Source of the DNA: Aeromonas tecta
GTDB taxonomy: Bacteria; Pseudomonadota; Gammaproteobacteria; Enterobacterales; Aeromonadaceae
Direction: 5' to 3'
Assembly (NCBI RefSeq): GCF_000820185.1
Contig: NZ_CDCA01000005.1
Location: 1-50,480 of the forward strand
DNA: 50,480 nucleotides
The notes under the pieces are model-generated. The model was given only the letters and a program-made list of their open reading frames with translations. It did not search any database and had not been told where the DNA came from. Position numbers and translations under genes: made by a program. How positions within the stretch are numbered: position 1 is the stretch's first letter; every line of letters starts with the position of its first letter. Shown here piece by piece: positions 31,493 to 43,400 of this stretch.

Positions 31493-32767
31493 TTACTCTG
31501 AGGCGGCGGCCTGAGTTTCGGGATTGTCGTAGATCATCAAGGGCGCGGAGTCCCCTTTGATCACCGTCTCGTCGATCACCACCTTGCTGACCCCTTCCAG
31601 GGACGGCAAATCATACATGGTGTCGAGCAGCACGGCTTCGACAATGGATCTCAGACCACGGGCACCGGTTTTACGCTCCATCGCCTTGCGCGCAATGGCG
31701 TTCAAGGCGTCGTCACGGAACTCCAGTTCCACCTCTTCCAGCGCGAACAGGGCAGCATACTGCTTGGTCAGCGCATTCTTCGGCTCTTTCAGGATCTGGA
31801 TGAGGGCCGCTTCATCGAGCTCGGTCAGCGTCGCCACCACCGGCAGACGGCCGATGAACTCGGGGATCAGACCGTATTTGATCAGATCTTCCGGCTCCAC
31901 CTTGGCAAAGTTCTCGCTCAAGGTCGCCTTGGCATTCTTGGATTTGACGTCAGCGCCAAAACCGATGCCGGTGCCCTTGACGGAACGTTGCTCGATGACC
32001 TTGTCCAGACCGGCGAAGGCGCCACCGCAGATGAACAGGATCTTGGAGGTATCAACCTGCAAGAACTCCTGCTGCGGATGCTTGCGGCCGCCTTGCGGCG
32101 GGACCGACGCTATGGTGCCCTCGATCAGCTTGAGCAGCGCCTGCTGTACCCCTTCCCCGGACACGTCGCGGGTGATGGAGGGGTTGTCCGACTTGCGGGA
32201 GATCTTGTCGATCTCGTCGATATAGACGATGCCACGCTGGGCCTTCTCTACGTCGTAGTCGCACTTTTGCAGCAGTTTCTGGATGATGTTCTCCACGTCC
32301 TCGCCCACGTAACCGGCTTCGGTCAAGGTGGTGGCATCGGCCATGGTGAAGGGGACATCCAGCAAACGAGCCAGGGTTTCGGCCAGCAGGGTCTTGCCGC
32401 TACCGGTCGGGCCAATCAGCAGGATATTGGACTTGCCGAGCTCCACACCACCAGCTTCGCTGCCGCTGCGCAGACGCTTGTAGTGGTTGTAGACGGCGAC
32501 GGCCAACACCTTCTTGGCGTACTCCTGCCCGATCACATAGTCATCCAGATGAGCACGAATTTCATGAGGGGTCGGCAGCTCGCTACCATCGCGCTTGGGA
32601 GAGATCTCGCGGATCTCCTCGCGGATGATGTCGTTGCACAGCTCGACACACTCATCACAAACGTAGACGGAAGGGCCAGCGATCAGCTTACGCACTTCAT
32701 GCTGGCTCTTGCCGCAAAAAGAGCAATAAAGCAGCTTGTCGCCCTCACCCTTGCGTTTCTCTGTCAT
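31493..32767 (-). CDS. clpX: ClpX unfoldase subunit
   Basis: A 424-residue AAA+ unfoldase, the same length as in E. coli. N-terminal zinc-binding domain with C15/C18 ('CSFCGK') and C37/C40 ('CDECVELC'); Walker A 'GPTGSGKT' (about 120), Walker B '[11 protein letters not shown]' (about 180), and pore loop 'GYVGEDVE'. ClpX feeds tagged and specific substrates, including phage Mu and lambda O-type proteins, into ClpP. It follows clpP by 70 nt. Confidence 0.97.
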   Translation of the reverse strand: MTEKRKGEGDKLLYCSFCGKSQHEVRKLIAGPSVYVCDECVELCNDIIREEIREISPKRDGSELPTPHEIRAHLDDYVIGQEYAKKVLAVAVYNHYKRLRSGSEAGGVELGKSNILLIGPTGSGKTLLAETLARLLDVPFTMADATTLTEAGYVGEDVENIIQKLLQKCDYDVEKAQRGIVYIDEIDKISRKSDNPSITRDVSGEGVQQALLKLIEGTIASVPPQGGRKHPQQEFLQVDTSKILFICGGAFAGLDKVIEQRSVKGTGIGFGADVKSKNAKATLSENFAKVEPEDLIKYGLIPEFIGRLPVVATLTELDEAALIQILKEPKNALTKQYAALFALEEVELEFRDDALNAIARKAMERKTGARGLRSIVEAVLLDTMYDLPSLEGVSKVVIDETVIKGDSAPLMIYDNPETQAAASE

Positions 32768-32837
32768 TCAGCAACCTCGTTTTATCAATAGAGGATGGAT
32801 CGTTCTGTTGAGTTTACAACAGTCCGGAATACCCTGC

Positions 32838-33461
32838 TCAGCCGCGCTGGCTCAGGATACCGTCCACCAGACCATAGGCCACGGCCTGCTCTGCCGACAT
32901 GAAGTTGTCACGGTCGGTGTCACGCTCGATAGTCGCCATGTCCTGGCCGGTATGGAAGGCCAAACGGTCGTTCAGGGTATTCTTGATCTTCAGGATCTCC
33001 TGGGCATGGATCTGGATGTCAGATGCCTGGCCCTGGAAACCACCAAGGGGTTGGTGGATCATCACACGGGCATTGGGCAGGCAGAAACGCTTGCCCTTGG
33101 CGCCACCGGCCAGCAGGAAGGCGCCCATGGAGCAGGCCTGCCCCATGCAGACGGTGCTGACGTCCGGCTTGATGAACTGCATGGTGTCATAAATGGACAT
33201 ACCCGCAGTGACCGCGCCACCCGGTGAATTGATGTAGATGCTGATGTCCTGATCCGGGTTCTCGGATTCGAGGAACAACAGCTGAGCCACCACCAGATTC
33301 GCCATGTGATCTTCAACCTGACCGGTCAGGAAGATCACCCGCTCCTTGAGCAGACGGGAATAGATGTCGTAAGAACGCTCACCCTTAGCCGTTTGCTCGA
33401 CCACCATAGGGATGAGCGCATTGCGTGGGGATTCAGTCACATCGTTATAGTTCTTGTACAT
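32838..33461 (-). CDS. clpP: ClpP protease subunit
   Basis: A 207-residue serine protease subunit. Catalytic Ser in '[11 protein letters not shown]' (about 111), His in 'VMIHQPLGG' (about 136), Asp in '[10 protein letters not shown]' (about 185). The N-terminal segment before 'ALIPMVVEQ' is the usual propeptide. It assembles into a 14-mer with ClpX or ClpA. It sits between tig and clpX, as in E. coli. Confidence 0.97.
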   Translation of the reverse strand: MYKNYNDVTESPRNALIPMVVEQTAKGERSYDIYSRLLKERVIFLTGQVEDHMANLVVAQLLFLESENPDQDISIYINSPGGAVTAGMSIYDTMQFIKPDVSTVCMGQACSMGAFLLAGGAKGKRFCLPNARVMIHQPLGGFQGQASDIQIHAQEILKIKNTLNDRLAFHTGQDMATIERDTDRDNFMSAEQAVAYGLVDGILSQRG

Positions 33462-33481
33462 AAGGCATTGTCCCTAAAATA

Positions 33482-33514
33482 AAATGGCCCGAGTGGAGAT
33501 CACACGAGCCATTA
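33482..33514 (-). terminator. Hairpin between tig and clpP
   Basis: On the minus strand AATGGCTCG pairs with CGGGCCATT, followed by TTATTTT. A TATAAT box with TTGACT 19 nt upstream lies just before it, so the hairpin may end tig mRNA or form the clpP leader. Confidence 0.55.
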
Positions 33515-33547
33515 TACTTAACAGTTTTGACCTTAAGTCAAATGTTC

Positions 33548-34858
33548 TTAGGCAGCGGCACCGGACTTGTTGATCACTTCGTCAAAGGCCACTTCTTTCT
33601 CGGTCACTTGAGCCTTGGACAGGATCAGGTCGATGGCTTGATCTTCAACCGCCAGATTGCGGACGCCATTCAGCATCTGCTCGTTCTTCTGGTAGTACTC
33701 GATCACTTCCTTCGGATCTTCGTAGGCGGTGGCCATGGACTCGATGATGCTGGTCACACGGGCATCGTCAGCCTTGATCTCGTTGGTGCGGATGACGTCA
33801 CCCAGCAGCAGACCGACGCGTACACGACGCTCAGCCTGAGCCTGGAACAGCTCGGCCGGCAGCTCAGGAGCGTTGCCGCCCTGGAAGCCACCGAAGCGCT
33901 GCAGCGCTTGCTGACGCAGGGTGTCGATTTCCTGGGCAACGGCAGCCTTCGGCAGATCGATCTGGTTGGCTTCAACCAGGCCGTTCAGCACTTGCTCTTT
34001 CACGCTGTTTTTCAGGGCTTGGGCCAGTTCGCGCTCCATGTTCTTGCGCACTTCGGCTTTCAGCTCTTCCACGTTGCCGCTTTCGATGCCGAAACGCTTG
34101 ACGAACTCTTCGGTCAGCTCAGGCAGTACCTGCTCTTCAACCTTGGTCAGCTTGGAGGCAAACTTGGCCGCCTTACCTTTCAGGTTTTCGGCGTGGTAGT
34201 CAGCCGGGAAAGTCACCTCGATGGTGAACTCGTCGCCCGCTTTCTTGCCCAGGATGGCATCTTCGAAGCCAGGGATCATGCGGCCAGCGCCCAGTTCCAG
34301 AGTGAAACCTTCGGCCTTGCCACCGTCGAACTCTTCACCGTCGATGGAACCGACGAAGTCCAGGGTGACACGCATGCCATTGGCGGCAGCTGCGTCAACA
34401 TCGGTCCAGGTCGCGTGCTGCTTGCGCAGGGTGTCGATCATGTTAGCCAGATCTTCATCCTTGACGGTCGCAACCGGCTTCTCGACCTTGATGGTCTCGA
34501 GGCCTGCAACTTCAAACTCCGGGTACACTTCGAAAGTGGCGGTGAACTCGAAATCCTGGCCTTCCTTGATCTCTTTCGGATCCATGGTCGGCGCGCCAGC
34601 CGGGCTCAGTTTGTTTTCGATGATGGCCTTGATGAAGTTGTTCTGCATCATTTCATCGGCAACGCGGGCATGGGCCATGGCGCCGAACATCTTCTTGATG
34701 ATGGCAACCGGAGCCTTGCCAGGACGGAAACCGTCGATACGACGAGTCTTGGCCAGGCCATTCAATTCTTTACGCACGGCGGCGTCAACGGTAGCAGCCG
34801 GTACGGTGATGGTAAGACGGCGTTCCAGACCCTGGGTTGTCTCTACAGAAACTTGCAT
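33548..34858 (-). CDS. tig: Trigger factor
   Basis: A 436-residue ribosome-associated chaperone. The ribosome-docking loop 'GFRPGKAP' (about 44-51) is present, followed by an FKBP-type prolyl isomerase domain (about 160-245; '[36 protein letters not shown]' region) and the helical arm domain. It meets nascent chains at the exit tunnel. GAGG lies upstream of the start. Confidence 0.96.
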   Translation of the reverse strand: MQVSVETTQGLERRLTITVPAATVDAAVRKELNGLAKTRRIDGFRPGKAPVAIIKKMFGAMAHARVADEMMQNNFIKAIIENKLSPAGAPTMDPKEIKEGQDFEFTATFEVYPEFEVAGLETIKVEKPVATVKDEDLANMIDTLRKQHATWTDVDAAAANGMRVTLDFVGSIDGEEFDGGKAEGFTLELGAGRMIPGFEDAILGKKAGDEFTIEVTFPADYHAENLKGKAAKFASKLTKVEEQVLPELTEEFVKRFGIESGNVEELKAEVRKNMERELAQALKNSVKEQVLNGLVEANQIDLPKAAVAQEIDTLRQQALQRFGGFQGGNAPELPAELFQAQAERRVRVGLLLGDVIRTNEIKADDARVTSIIESMATAYEDPKEVIEYYQKNEQMLNGVRNLAVEDQAIDLILSKAQVTEKEVAFDEVINKSGAAA

Positions 34859-35288
34859 TCTTTTACCTCGTTCAACTCAGCACTGCGTGCTGACCCTTTA
34901 TTGCCCCTGGGTAAATCCCCGGAGTCTTCCTGTTTATAAAGACAACGACTGTCTTTGTGATGAGAAAATATGACGCGACATTATAACGGCGCACATTGGT
35001 CGCGTCGAGCCGCACATCCCCCAACCGGGGCACAGACGGCACAATTTGCGCATGACTGCCCCCTATATGGGGAAACCCTGGCCCCAGTTCAAGCACCGGA
35101 TCCACAATAATTTGCACTCGCTCACCTTTTTACCCGGCAAGACCCGCTTTTTTCGCCCCAATGGTCGCCTAAAGCACCCGTTCTGATGCTGTTGCGACCC
35201 AAATTGTCGACCTTCTCGCATCAGCCATTGCGTCCCCGAGCGCCGCTCGCTATGGTGGCAGCCAATTTATGAGTCTGGAGTGACCCAC
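34859..35288. other. 430-nt intergenic region, tig and yccF promoters
   Basis: It holds the tig promoter (see separate entry) and a long tig leader of about 120 nt with CCCAGGGGCAATAAA-like text. To the right, toward the yccF-like gene, no clear promoter was recognised. No gene is visible. Confidence 0.5.
34980..35008 (-). promoter_or_regulatory. Likely tig promoter
   Basis: On the minus strand TCGACG (35008-35003) and TATAAT (34985-34980) are 17 nt apart. The -10 box is a full consensus match, the -35 box matches four of six. It lies about 120 nt upstream of the tig start. Confidence 0.55.
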
Positions 35289-35723
35289 ATGTCCTTTTTT
35301 CGCTTCTTGTTTAACCTGATCTGGTTTGTGCTGGGGGGCGTCTTCATGGGGCTGGCCTGGTGGCTGGCCGGGCTGCTCTGCTTCGTGTCGCTGATAGGCA
35401 TCCCCTGGGGACGCGCCTGCTTCGTCATCGGCACCTTCACCTTCTTCCCGTTCGGCAAGCAGGCGGTGAGCCGCAAGAGCATGACCGGGCAGAGTGACAT
35501 CGGTACCGGGGCGCTGGGGATGATTGGCAACATCCTCTGGTTCCTGGTGATCGGGGTCTGGCTCGCCATCGGCCACATCGCCTCGGCGCTGGCCTGCTTC
35601 GTGACCATCATCGGCATTCCGTTTGGCATCCAGCACCTCAAGCTCGCCTTGATAGCGCTGGCCCCCATCGGCCAGATGATCGTCACCAATCACGAGGCCG
35701 AATCCGGTCGCTACATTCGTTGA
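35289..35723 (+). CDS. yccF: YccF family inner-membrane protein
   Basis: A 144-residue membrane protein made of two similar halves, each with hydrophobic helices and a 'GIPWG'/'GIPFG' motif ('[14 protein letters not shown]' and '[14 protein letters not shown]'), the hallmark of YccF. Function is unknown; four membrane segments are expected. ATG 35289 has GGAGTG upstream. A terminator follows at 35758. Confidence 0.85.
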   Translation: MSFFRFLFNLIWFVLGGVFMGLAWWLAGLLCFVSLIGIPWGRACFVIGTFTFFPFGKQAVSRKSMTGQSDIGTGALGMIGNILWFLVIGVWLAIGHIASALACFVTIIGIPFGIQHLKLALIALAPIGQMIVTNHEAESGRYIR

Positions 35724-35757
35724 TGAACAATCACCAAGCAGGCGATGCCTGCGCGGT

Positions 35758-35790
35758 AAAAAAAGGGCAGACTAAGGTCTGCCTTTTTTA
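35758..35790 (+). terminator. Terminator after the yccF-like gene
   Basis: GGCAGAC and GTCTGCC form a 7-bp stem extended by A/T pairs, followed by TTTTTTA. Confidence 0.85.
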
Positions 35791-35812
35791 TTGCCGTGAC
35801 TCGAGGTCCTCC

Positions 35813-36403
35813 ATGCTTCCCAGCCATTTCTTCGCCAATCTCGCCCGCATGCGACTCATCTACCGCTGGCCGCTGATGCGCAACATCCAGCCCGAGAACA
35901 TCGCCGAGCACAGCCTGCAGGTCGCCATGGTGGCCCACGCCCTCGGCGTCATCAGCAATCGCCTGTTTGAGGGCAAGGTCGATGCCAACCAGGCCGCTGT
36001 GATGGCGCTCTACCACGACAGCAGCGAGGTGCTGACCGGCGATCTGCCCACCCCGGTCAAGTACTTCAATCCCGAGATAGCCCGTGAATACAAGAAGATA
36101 GAGCTGGCGGCCGAGCAACGCCTACTGAGCATGCTGCCACCGGAACTGGTCGAGGACTTTCGCCCCCTGCTCGATTCGGCGGCCCAGGACAGCACGCTCA
36201 CCCGGCTGGTGAAGGATGCCGATACCCTCTGCGCCTATACCAAGTGTCTGGAGGAGATTAACGCCGGCAACCGGGAGTTTGAACCCGCCCGCAAACGGCT
36301 CGAGCAGATGCTGGACGCCCGGATGAACCCGGCCATGCGCTACTTTATCGAGGTGTTCGTGGCGAGTTTTTCACTGCCTCTCGATGAATTGAATGCCCAT
36401 TAA
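35813..36403 (+). CDS. yfbR: 5'-deoxynucleotidase YfbR
   Basis: A 196-residue HD-domain phosphohydrolase. '[15 protein letters not shown]' (metal His near 33), '[22 protein letters not shown]' (HD near 68-69, then E/D) and '[17 protein letters not shown]' (Asp near 137). It dephosphorylates deoxynucleoside 5'-monophosphates and takes part in dUTP/thymidine salvage. Start ATG 35813 fits the E. coli N-terminus and has AGGTCCTCC upstream. The longer frame from 35720 crosses the terminator. Confidence 0.93.
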   Translation: MLPSHFFANLARMRLIYRWPLMRNIQPENIAEHSLQVAMVAHALGVISNRLFEGKVDANQAAVMALYHDSSEVLTGDLPTPVKYFNPEIAREYKKIELAAEQRLLSMLPPELVEDFRPLLDSAAQDSTLTRLVKDADTLCAYTKCLEEINAGNREFEPARKRLEQMLDARMNPAMRYFIEVFVASFSLPLDELNAH

Positions 36404-36485
36404 CACTGCATTATGTCACTCATGTATTTAATTGAACTAGAAATGCATCACCATACCAATAAAATCACTGTTTAAGCGCAAAAAC

Positions 36486-36507
36486 AAAGGGCCCCGACGG
36501 GCCCTTT
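36486..36507 (-). terminator. lolE terminator
   Basis: AAAGGGCCC and GGGCCCTTT form a 9-bp stem; on the minus strand TTTGTTTTTGC follows. It ends the lolCDE operon. Confidence 0.8.
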
Positions 36508-36542
36508 TGGTGATCTCATCTGTGCTTATGGCACCATGGGGA

Positions 36543-37784
36543 TCAGTGCCCCAGCTCCCGGGACGGCACCAGACCGCTCGCCCGCCAGGCGGGATAGAGG
36601 GTCGCCGCGAAGCTCATCAGGATAGCGGCGCTGGTCACTATCACCAGGTCCTGCATGTGCAGTTCGGTTGGCAGGAAGTCGATGAAGTAGATGTCCGGAT
36701 TGAGGAACCGGTGGCCGATCACCCCTTCGATGAAGCTCAAGATCTGGGTCAACTTGCTCGACAGCAGACCGCCGAGCAGCGCCCCGAGCAAGGCGCCAAG
36801 CACCCCGTTCACCATGCCCTGAATGACGAAGGTGAGCCGGATCTGGCCCGGGCTTGCCCCCATGGTCTTCAAGATCGCAATCTCGCTGCGCTTCTCGTTC
36901 ACCGCCATCACCAGGGTGGAGACGATGTTGAAGCAGGCCACCGCCACCACCATCAGCATCACCACGTACATGACGGTGCGCACCATCTGGATGTCCTGAT
37001 AGAGATAGCCCTGGCGGCTCATCCAGCTGCTGATGTAGACGTAGTGCGGAAATTTCTGGGCAGCAGCCACCGTGATGGACTGCGCCTTGAGCACATCATT
37101 GACCTTGAGGCTGAAGCCCTCCACGTCCTTGCCCATGCCGGTGATGGCCTGGGCATCGGTCAGGTGCATAAAGCCCAATAGCCCATCCAACTGGCCGCCG
37201 ATCTCCATCAGCCCCACCACCTTGAGCGCCTCGCGCTTGGGGTTCTTGATGCCGCTGGCATCGCCCCCTTGCGGCAACAACAGGGCGACGGTGTCACCAA
37301 TGGTGACTCCCAGCTTGTCGGCGATGGTCTTGCCGAGGATCACCTCTTTCTCCCCCGGCTGCAGCTCGCGCAGACCACGACCGGTCATGTACTTGCCCGC
37401 ATCCGACAGATTGGCTTCCAATTCCGGTAACACGGCGCGCAGCTGCACCCCCTTGAGGGCGGAGCCATGCTCCAGCAGACCGTCGAGCCGGATCACCGGC
37501 GCCGCGGCTTCGATGCCGGGCTGGGCCAACAGGTAATCCCGCAGTTTGGGCCAGTTCGGCAGCGGCGCCTCCATGCCAATAAGCTCGCCGTGGGGCACCA
37601 CCGACAGCACCCGGTTTTTGAGCTCTCGCTCGAAGCCGTTCATGGCCGAAAGGCCGAGGATCAACGCCATCACTCCGAGCGCGATACCGATGAGAGAGGA
37701 CGCCGAAATAAAGGCGATAAAGCCGTTGCGACGGCGGGAGCGGCTGTAACGCAGGCCCAGGAACAGGGGCAGCGGCTTGAACAT
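36543..37784 (-). CDS. lolE: Lipoprotein-releasing permease LolE
   Basis: A 413-residue ABC permease. One N-terminal membrane helix ('GIALGVMALILGLSAMNGFERELKNR' region), a large periplasmic domain (about 50-265) and three C-terminal helices (about 270-400, with 'VACFNIVSTLVMAVNEKRSEIAILKTMGAS'). 'DIYFIDFLPTELH' and 'SYVYI'-like text match E. coli LolE. With LolC and LolD it extracts outer-membrane lipoproteins from the inner membrane and hands them to LolA. Last gene of the lolCDE operon. Confidence 0.9.
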   Translation of the reverse strand: MFKPLPLFLGLRYSRSRRRNGFIAFISASSLIGIALGVMALILGLSAMNGFERELKNRVLSVVPHGELIGMEAPLPNWPKLRDYLLAQPGIEAAAPVIRLDGLLEHGSALKGVQLRAVLPELEANLSDAGKYMTGRGLRELQPGEKEVILGKTIADKLGVTIGDTVALLLPQGGDASGIKNPKREALKVVGLMEIGGQLDGLLGFMHLTDAQAITGMGKDVEGFSLKVNDVLKAQSITVAAAQKFPHYVYISSWMSRQGYLYQDIQMVRTVMYVVMLMVVAVACFNIVSTLVMAVNEKRSEIAILKTMGASPGQIRLTFVIQGMVNGVLGALLGALLGGLLSSKLTQILSFIEGVIGHRFLNPDIYFIDFLPTELHMQDLVIVTSAAILMSFAATLYPAWRASGLVPSRELGH

Positions 37785-38548
37785 CAGGCGACCTCCGCCA
37801 TGATGCCGCTCACCAGGGTGACCCTTCGATGCAGCTTGGCGGCGAGGCTGAGATCGTGGGTCACCACCACGAAGGCGGTACCCAGCTCTCTGTTCAGTTC
37901 ACAGAGCAGCTCATAGACGGCGGTGGCACTGGCGTGATCCAGGTTACCGGTAGGTTCGTCCGCCAACACCAGGCTCGGCTCGTTGACCAGGGCGCGGGCG
38001 ATGGCCACCCGCTGGCGTTCGCCACCGGAGAGTTCGGACGGCCTGTGGTGCAGGCGATGGGAGAGCCCGACCCGGCTCAGCATCTTGGTCGCCTTGTCGG
38101 TGGCGCTGGCCACCGATTCCCCGGCGATCAGCAGCGGCATGGCGGTGTTCTCGAGCGCGGTGAACTCGGACAGCAGATGGTGGAACTGATAGACGAAGCC
38201 CAGCTCCTGATTGCGAAACTTCGCCTGGGTACGGCTGTCCCAGTGGTGGATATCCTGGCCCTTGAACAGCACGGAGCCGCTGGAGGGGTTGTCGAGCGCC
38301 CCCATCAGGTGCAGCAGGGTAGTCTTGCCCGAGCCCGAGCTGCCCACCACCGCCAGCATCTCGCCGGGGGCCACGGACAGGTCGATCCCCTTGAGCACTT
38401 GGGTCTCAAGGTTGCCCTCTTTATAGACATGATTCAGGGCCTCGCAACGCAGCAGGGGTTCACGCAGCGGGGCGTCATGCAACAAGGGCTCATTCATAAA
38501 AGGGGTTCCACTCACACTGGATGTAACGATAGAAGATGAATTATTCAT
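37784..38548 (-). CDS. lolD: Lol ATPase LolD
   Basis: A 254-residue ABC ATPase. Walker A 'GSSGSGKTT', Q-loop '[15 protein letters not shown]', signature 'LSGGERQR', Walker B '[12 protein letters not shown]', H-loop 'VVTHD'. It powers lipoprotein release by LolC/LolE. The start at 38548 overlaps the lolC stop (ATGAATAA) and is about 17 residues longer than ATG 38497; either may be used. The E. coli protein is 233 residues. Confidence 0.95.
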   Translation of the reverse strand: MNNSSSIVTSSVSGTPFMNEPLLHDAPLREPLLRCEALNHVYKEGNLETQVLKGIDLSVAPGEMLAVVGSSGSGKTTLLHLMGALDNPSSGSVLFKGQDIHHWDSRTQAKFRNQELGFVYQFHHLLSEFTALENTAMPLLIAGESVASATDKATKMLSRVGLSHRLHHRPSELSGGERQRVAIARALVNEPSLVLADEPTGNLDHASATAVYELLCELNRELGTAFVVVTHDLSLAAKLHRRVTLVSGIMAEVA

Positions 38549-39776
38549 AACGCAGCGCCTCGGCCGGTTTCACCCGGGCCGCACGGGCCGCCGGATAGAG
38601 GGTGGCACTGAAGCTGAGCAACACGGCGCCAAGCAAGATGGTGGTGACCTGGGCGGGCTCGACGATGACCGGCAGGCCCGAGCCGCCGGCGGCCATATAG
38701 AGGTTGAGGCCGACCGCATCAAGCAGCGGATTGAGACCGAAAGAGAGCGCCAGCCCCGCCAGCGCGCCAAACAGGGCGCCGATGACGCCGCTTGACGCCC
38801 CCAGCACCATGAAGATCTTGACGATGCCTGCCTCGCTCATGCCCATGGTGCGCAAGATGGCGACCTCCCCTTCCTTGTCGCTGACCACCATCACCAGGGC
38901 AGAGAGGATGTTGAAGGTGGCGACCGCGATGATCAGCACCAGCATCAGCCCCATCATCCGTTTCTCCATGGCCACCGCCTGGAACAGCTCGCCACGCTCG
39001 CGGCGCCAATCTTGCCACTCCAGTCCGTCCGGCAAGGCGGTCTTGATCACTTGATCGGCGGCGAAGGGATCATCCAGCCAGAGGCGAATGCCACCGACCG
39101 TACCTTCCGGCAGGCGCAGCATGCGCTGGGCATCGCCAAGGGCGATCAGCGCCACCTGGCTGTCCACGTCGGCGCCGACCCCGAAGATGCCGGAGACGGT
39201 GAACAGCCGCTGGGCCGGCACTCGGCCAAAGGGCGTGAAGCGAGTGCCCTCGGTCAGGATGAGACGCACCTGATCGCCAATTGACACCTTGAGGCGACTG
39301 GCCACCCCCTGCCCCAGCACGATGTGATACTCGCCGCGCTGCAAACTACTGAGGCGTCCCCCCAGCATCTGGGCATGCAGGATGTCATCCTTGGGCCAGA
39401 GCGCGGGATCGATCCCTTGCACGCTGACGCCGGTGAGCTGACCCGGACTCTGCAGCATGCCTTCGCTGTCGAGCATGGGGGCATGGGCGACCACGTGAGG
39501 CAGCTTGGCCAAGTCGGGCAGGCCCGGCGGCGCCACCTCCATACGGCCGGCGGCATTGGTCACCACCACATGGGGGATCACCCCGAGGATGCGGCCCTTG
39601 AGCTGCCCCTCGAAGCCGTTCATCACGGAGATGACCACCATCAGGGCCGCAACCCCGATGGCGATGCCGAAGGTGGAGAAGAGAGAGATAAATGAAACGA
39701 AGCGGTTACTGCGTCGTGAGCCTGCATATCGGAGGCCAATAGCCAGCGACAGTGGCTGAAAAAGTCCAGTCTTCAA
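38541..39776 (-). CDS. lolC: Lipoprotein-releasing permease LolC
   Basis: A 411-residue ABC permease with the same layout as LolE. '[28 protein letters not shown]' and the C-terminal 'PAEALRYE' match E. coli LolC. It is the first gene of the lolCDE operon and overlaps lolD. It carries the LolA-docking function in E. coli. The divergent neighbour is the PilZ-like gene, 76 nt away. Confidence 0.93.
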   Translation of the reverse strand: MKTGLFQPLSLAIGLRYAGSRRSNRFVSFISLFSTFGIAIGVAALMVVISVMNGFEGQLKGRILGVIPHVVVTNAAGRMEVAPPGLPDLAKLPHVVAHAPMLDSEGMLQSPGQLTGVSVQGIDPALWPKDDILHAQMLGGRLSSLQRGEYHIVLGQGVASRLKVSIGDQVRLILTEGTRFTPFGRVPAQRLFTVSGIFGVGADVDSQVALIALGDAQRMLRLPEGTVGGIRLWLDDPFAADQVIKTALPDGLEWQDWRRERGELFQAVAMEKRMMGLMLVLIIAVATFNILSALVMVVSDKEGEVAILRTMGMSEAGIVKIFMVLGASSGVIGALFGALAGLALSFGLNPLLDAVGLNLYMAAGGSGLPVIVEPAQVTTILLGAVLLSFSATLYPAARAARVKPAEALRYE

Positions 39777-39852
39777 GGATATCTACGTTGCCAACAAAAT
39801 AAGATACCGGATAATAATGGTAAATAGTCTATGACAACAAGGGATAGCCTCC

Positions 39853-40428
39853 ATGCAGGAACAGTTCTTCAGCGTCACCCATGCCACGCCGGTCAATGTG
39901 ATCCCCATGCCGGCCGATTTTCACCTGCCGACCCTGGAGGCGCTGGACGCCGAACTGCCCGAGCCCTTTCGCATCGCCTCCGCCATCACCTCCATCGACC
40001 TGACCAGCGGTCGCCTGCTGCGCAGTCAGAACGAGTCGATGCACGATCTGGTGGAGATCATCAACCAGCAGTCGCGCAAGATCGACATGATCATGGGCTA
40101 CGTGCTGGCGGTGCAGGATCACCCGGAACATCGCTTCCACACCCTGCGCTTTGGCGCGGGTCAGCTCACTTACCTGCATCCACGCCAGGGCCATGGCGCA
40201 ACGCCACAGCTGCACCGGCTGGTGCGCCTCAAGATCTTCCTGCGGGAAGAGGCCTCCGCCGTCTACTGCTATGCCGAGGTCAAACATCTGGAGCCGAGCG
40301 AGCACGGCACTCAGGTGTTGCTCGACTATGTGCGCATCCGCGAGGATGACAGGGAACTGCTGGTGCGCGCCAGCCTGCATGTGCAATCGAAGCAGCTCAA
40401 GCTGCGTGCCCAAGAGCGTCAGCGCTAA
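39853..40428 (+). CDS. PilZ-like protein upstream of mfd
   Basis: A 191-residue soluble protein. The C-terminal half (about 100-185; 'HRLVRLKIFLREEASAVYCYAEV', 'VLLDYVRIREDDRELLVRA') looks like a PilZ-type barrel and following helix. The canonical RxxxR and (D/N)xSxxG c-di-GMP motifs are not evident, so it may not bind the nucleotide. A PilZ gene is known beside mfd in vibrios (recalled as PlzB). No membrane segment. It is 28 nt upstream of mfd and may be co-transcribed. Confidence 0.55.
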   Translation: MQEQFFSVTHATPVNVIPMPADFHLPTLEALDAELPEPFRIASAITSIDLTSGRLLRSQNESMHDLVEIINQQSRKIDMIMGYVLAVQDHPEHRFHTLRFGAGQLTYLHPRQGHGATPQLHRLVRLKIFLREEASAVYCYAEVKHLEPSEHGTQVLLDYVRIREDDRELLVRASLHVQSKQLKLRAQERQR

Positions 40429-40456
40429 TAACAGTCAACGTTAAAAGAATCGAACG

Positions 40457-43400
40457 ATGCCAATGACACTCCCCGCCTTGCCCGCCAAAGCGGGCCACAA
40501 GTTAACTCTCGGTCAGCTGGTCGGCAGCAGCCTGGCACTGGTTGCCGCCCGCCTCACTGCCGAGGCTGATCGCCCCGTCCTGCTGGTGACCGCCGATACC
40601 CCGAGTGCCCTGCGCCTCGAACAGGAGCTACAGTTCCTGCTGGCCGACAAAGGCTGCCCGGTGCTGATGTTCCCGGACTGGGAAACCCTGCCCTACGACA
40701 CCTTCTCGCCCCATCAGGACATCATCTCCCAGCGGCTCGAGACCCTCTACAAGCTGCCGCAGATGAGCAGCGGCGTGCTGATCGTGCCCATCTCCACCCT
40801 GATGCTGCGCACCGCGCCCCAGGTTTATCTCGACAAATACAGCCTGATGGTCAAAACCGGCCAGCGCCTCAGCTTGCATCAGCTGCGTGGACGCTTGGCC
40901 GAGGCGGGTTATGTGGCGGTGGAGCAGGTACTGGAGCACGGCGAATTCGCCGCCCGTGGTGGCTTGCTGGATCTCTTCCCCATGGGCAGCAACAGCCCCT
41001 ATCGCATCGACTTTTTCGATGACGAGGTGGACTCCATCCGCCCCTTCGACCCCGAGACCCAGCGCTCAAGCGAGCCGGTCAAGTCGGTGAGCCTGCTGCC
41101 CGCCCGGGAGTTTCCCACCGACGAAGCGGCCATCGAGCTGTTTCGTGGTCAGTTCCGCGAGCAGTTTGAGCTGTCGCGCGCCGAGGGCTCCGTCTATCAG
41201 GAGGTGAGCAAGGGGCGCTGGCCCGCCGGCATCGAATACTATCTGCCGTTGTTCTTCCAGCAGACCGCCAGCCTGTTTGACTACCTGCCGGACAACACCC
41301 TGCTCATCACGGTGGGAGAGATTTATCCTGCCGCGCAGCGCTTCTGGAACGACATCGGTCAGCGTTACGAGGACAGACGTTGGGATAACACCCGCCCTCT
41401 GCTGCCACCCCAGCAGATCTATCTGCCGGTCGAGCAGCTGTTTGCGGCGCTTGGCCAATATGGCGCCGTGCGGCTGCAGGCCGAGCCCACCGACGGTGGC
41501 GCCGGTCAGCACAACCTGGCCACGGCCCCCCTGCCCGACTTGCAGCTCGATCACAGCAAGGAGCAGCCCCTGCTGGCGCTCAACCAGTTCCTGCAAGGCT
41601 TTGGCGGCCGCACCCTGTTTGCGGTGGAGTCCGAGGGGCGGCGCGAGGTGCTCGGCGATCTGCTCGCACGCATCAGCGTGCAACCCAAGGAGTTTCCCTC
41701 CCTCGAAGCGTTCGTCGGGAGCAAGGCCCGCCACGGCCTGCTGGTCACCCCGCTTGAGCGCGGCTTTTTGCTACAAGAAGCCGGGCAGGAGGAGCTCGCC
41801 CTCATCACCGAGACCGAGCTGCTCGGCGGCAAGATCCGCAGCCGACGTGCCCGGGAGAAGAGCAAGAACCTCAGCTCCGATGCGGTCATTCGCAACCTCG
41901 GCGAGCTGACCCAAGGTCAGCCTGTGGTGCATCTGGATCACGGGGTCGGCCGCTACCTTGGCCTCGAGACCCTGGACGCCGGCGGCCTGCCCACCGAGTT
42001 CCTGACCCTGGAATACGCCGGCGGCGACAAGCTGTTCGTGCCGGTCACCAACTTGCACCTCATTAGCCGCTACACCGGCTCTGACAACCCGCCGAGCCAC
42101 AAGCTCGGCGGCGAGGCCTGGACCAAGGCGCGGCGCAAGGCGGCGGAGAAAATTCGCGACGTGGCGGCAGAGCTGCTCGATGTCTACGCGCTGCGGGCGG
42201 CCCGCCATGGCTTTGCCTTCAAGCATGACAAGGAAGCCTATCGCCAGTTTGCCGCCGGCTTCCCGTTCGAGGAGACCGAAGATCAGCTCAACGCCATCAA
42301 TGCGGTGCTGGGCGACATGTGCCAGGCCAAGAGCATGGATCGGCTGGTGTGTGGCGACGTCGGCTTTGGCAAGACGGAAGTGGCGATGCGGGCGGCCTTC
42401 GTGGCGGTGCACGGCGGCAAGCAGGTGGCGGTGCTGGTGCCCACAACCCTCTTGGCCCAGCAGCATTACGACAACTTCCGCGATCGCTTCGCCAACTGGC
42501 CAGTGCGGGTCGAGGTGCTGAGCCGCTTCCGCTCAGCCAAGGAGCAGACCGCCGTGCTCAAGGAGCTGGCAGAGGGCAAGGTGGACATCATCATCGGCAC
42601 CCACAAACTGCTCGGCAACGAGCTCACCTTCAAGGATCTCGGCCTGCTCATCGTCGATGAGGAGCACAGATTCGGGGTGCGCCAGAAGGAGAAGATCAAG
42701 GCACTGCGCGCCGACGTGGACATCCTCACGCTCACCGCAACGCCCATTCCGCGCACCCTCAACATGGCGATGTCCGGCATGCGGGATCTCTCCATCATCG
42801 CCACCCCGCCCGCCAAGCGCCTCGCCATCAAGACCTTCGTGCGCCAACAGGATCCGGCGGTCACCCGCGAGGCGGTACTGCGGGAATTGAAACGCGGCGG
42901 TCAGGTTTACTACCTGCACAACGACGTGGAGAGCATAGAGCAGTGCGCCGCGGACCTGGCCACGCTGGTGCCGGAGGCGCGCATCGGCGTCGCCCACGGC
43001 CAGATGCGCGAGCGGGAGCTCGAGCGGGTGATGTCAGACTTCTACCACCAGCGCTTCAACCTGCTGGTGTGTACCACCATCATCGAGACCGGCATCGACG
43101 TGCCAAGCGCCAACACCATCATCATGGACCGCGCGGATCACCTGGGATTGGCCCAGCTGCACCAGTTGCGAGGCCGGGTCGGTCGCTCCCACCACCAGGC
43201 TTACGCCTACCTGCTCACCCCCCATCCCAAACTGATGAGCAAGGATGCGGTCAAGCGGCTGGAGGCCATCGCCTCGCTGGAGGATCTCGGCGCGGGCTTC
43301 GCGCTCGCCACCCACGATCTGGAGATCCGCGGCGCCGGCGAGCTGCTCGGGGACGATCAGAGCGGCCAGATCGAATCCATCGGCTTCACCCTCTACATGG

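Noticed and set aside
33527..34939. 470-codon open frame antisense to tig
   Set aside because: Shadow of tig, no ribosome binding site, low-complexity product.
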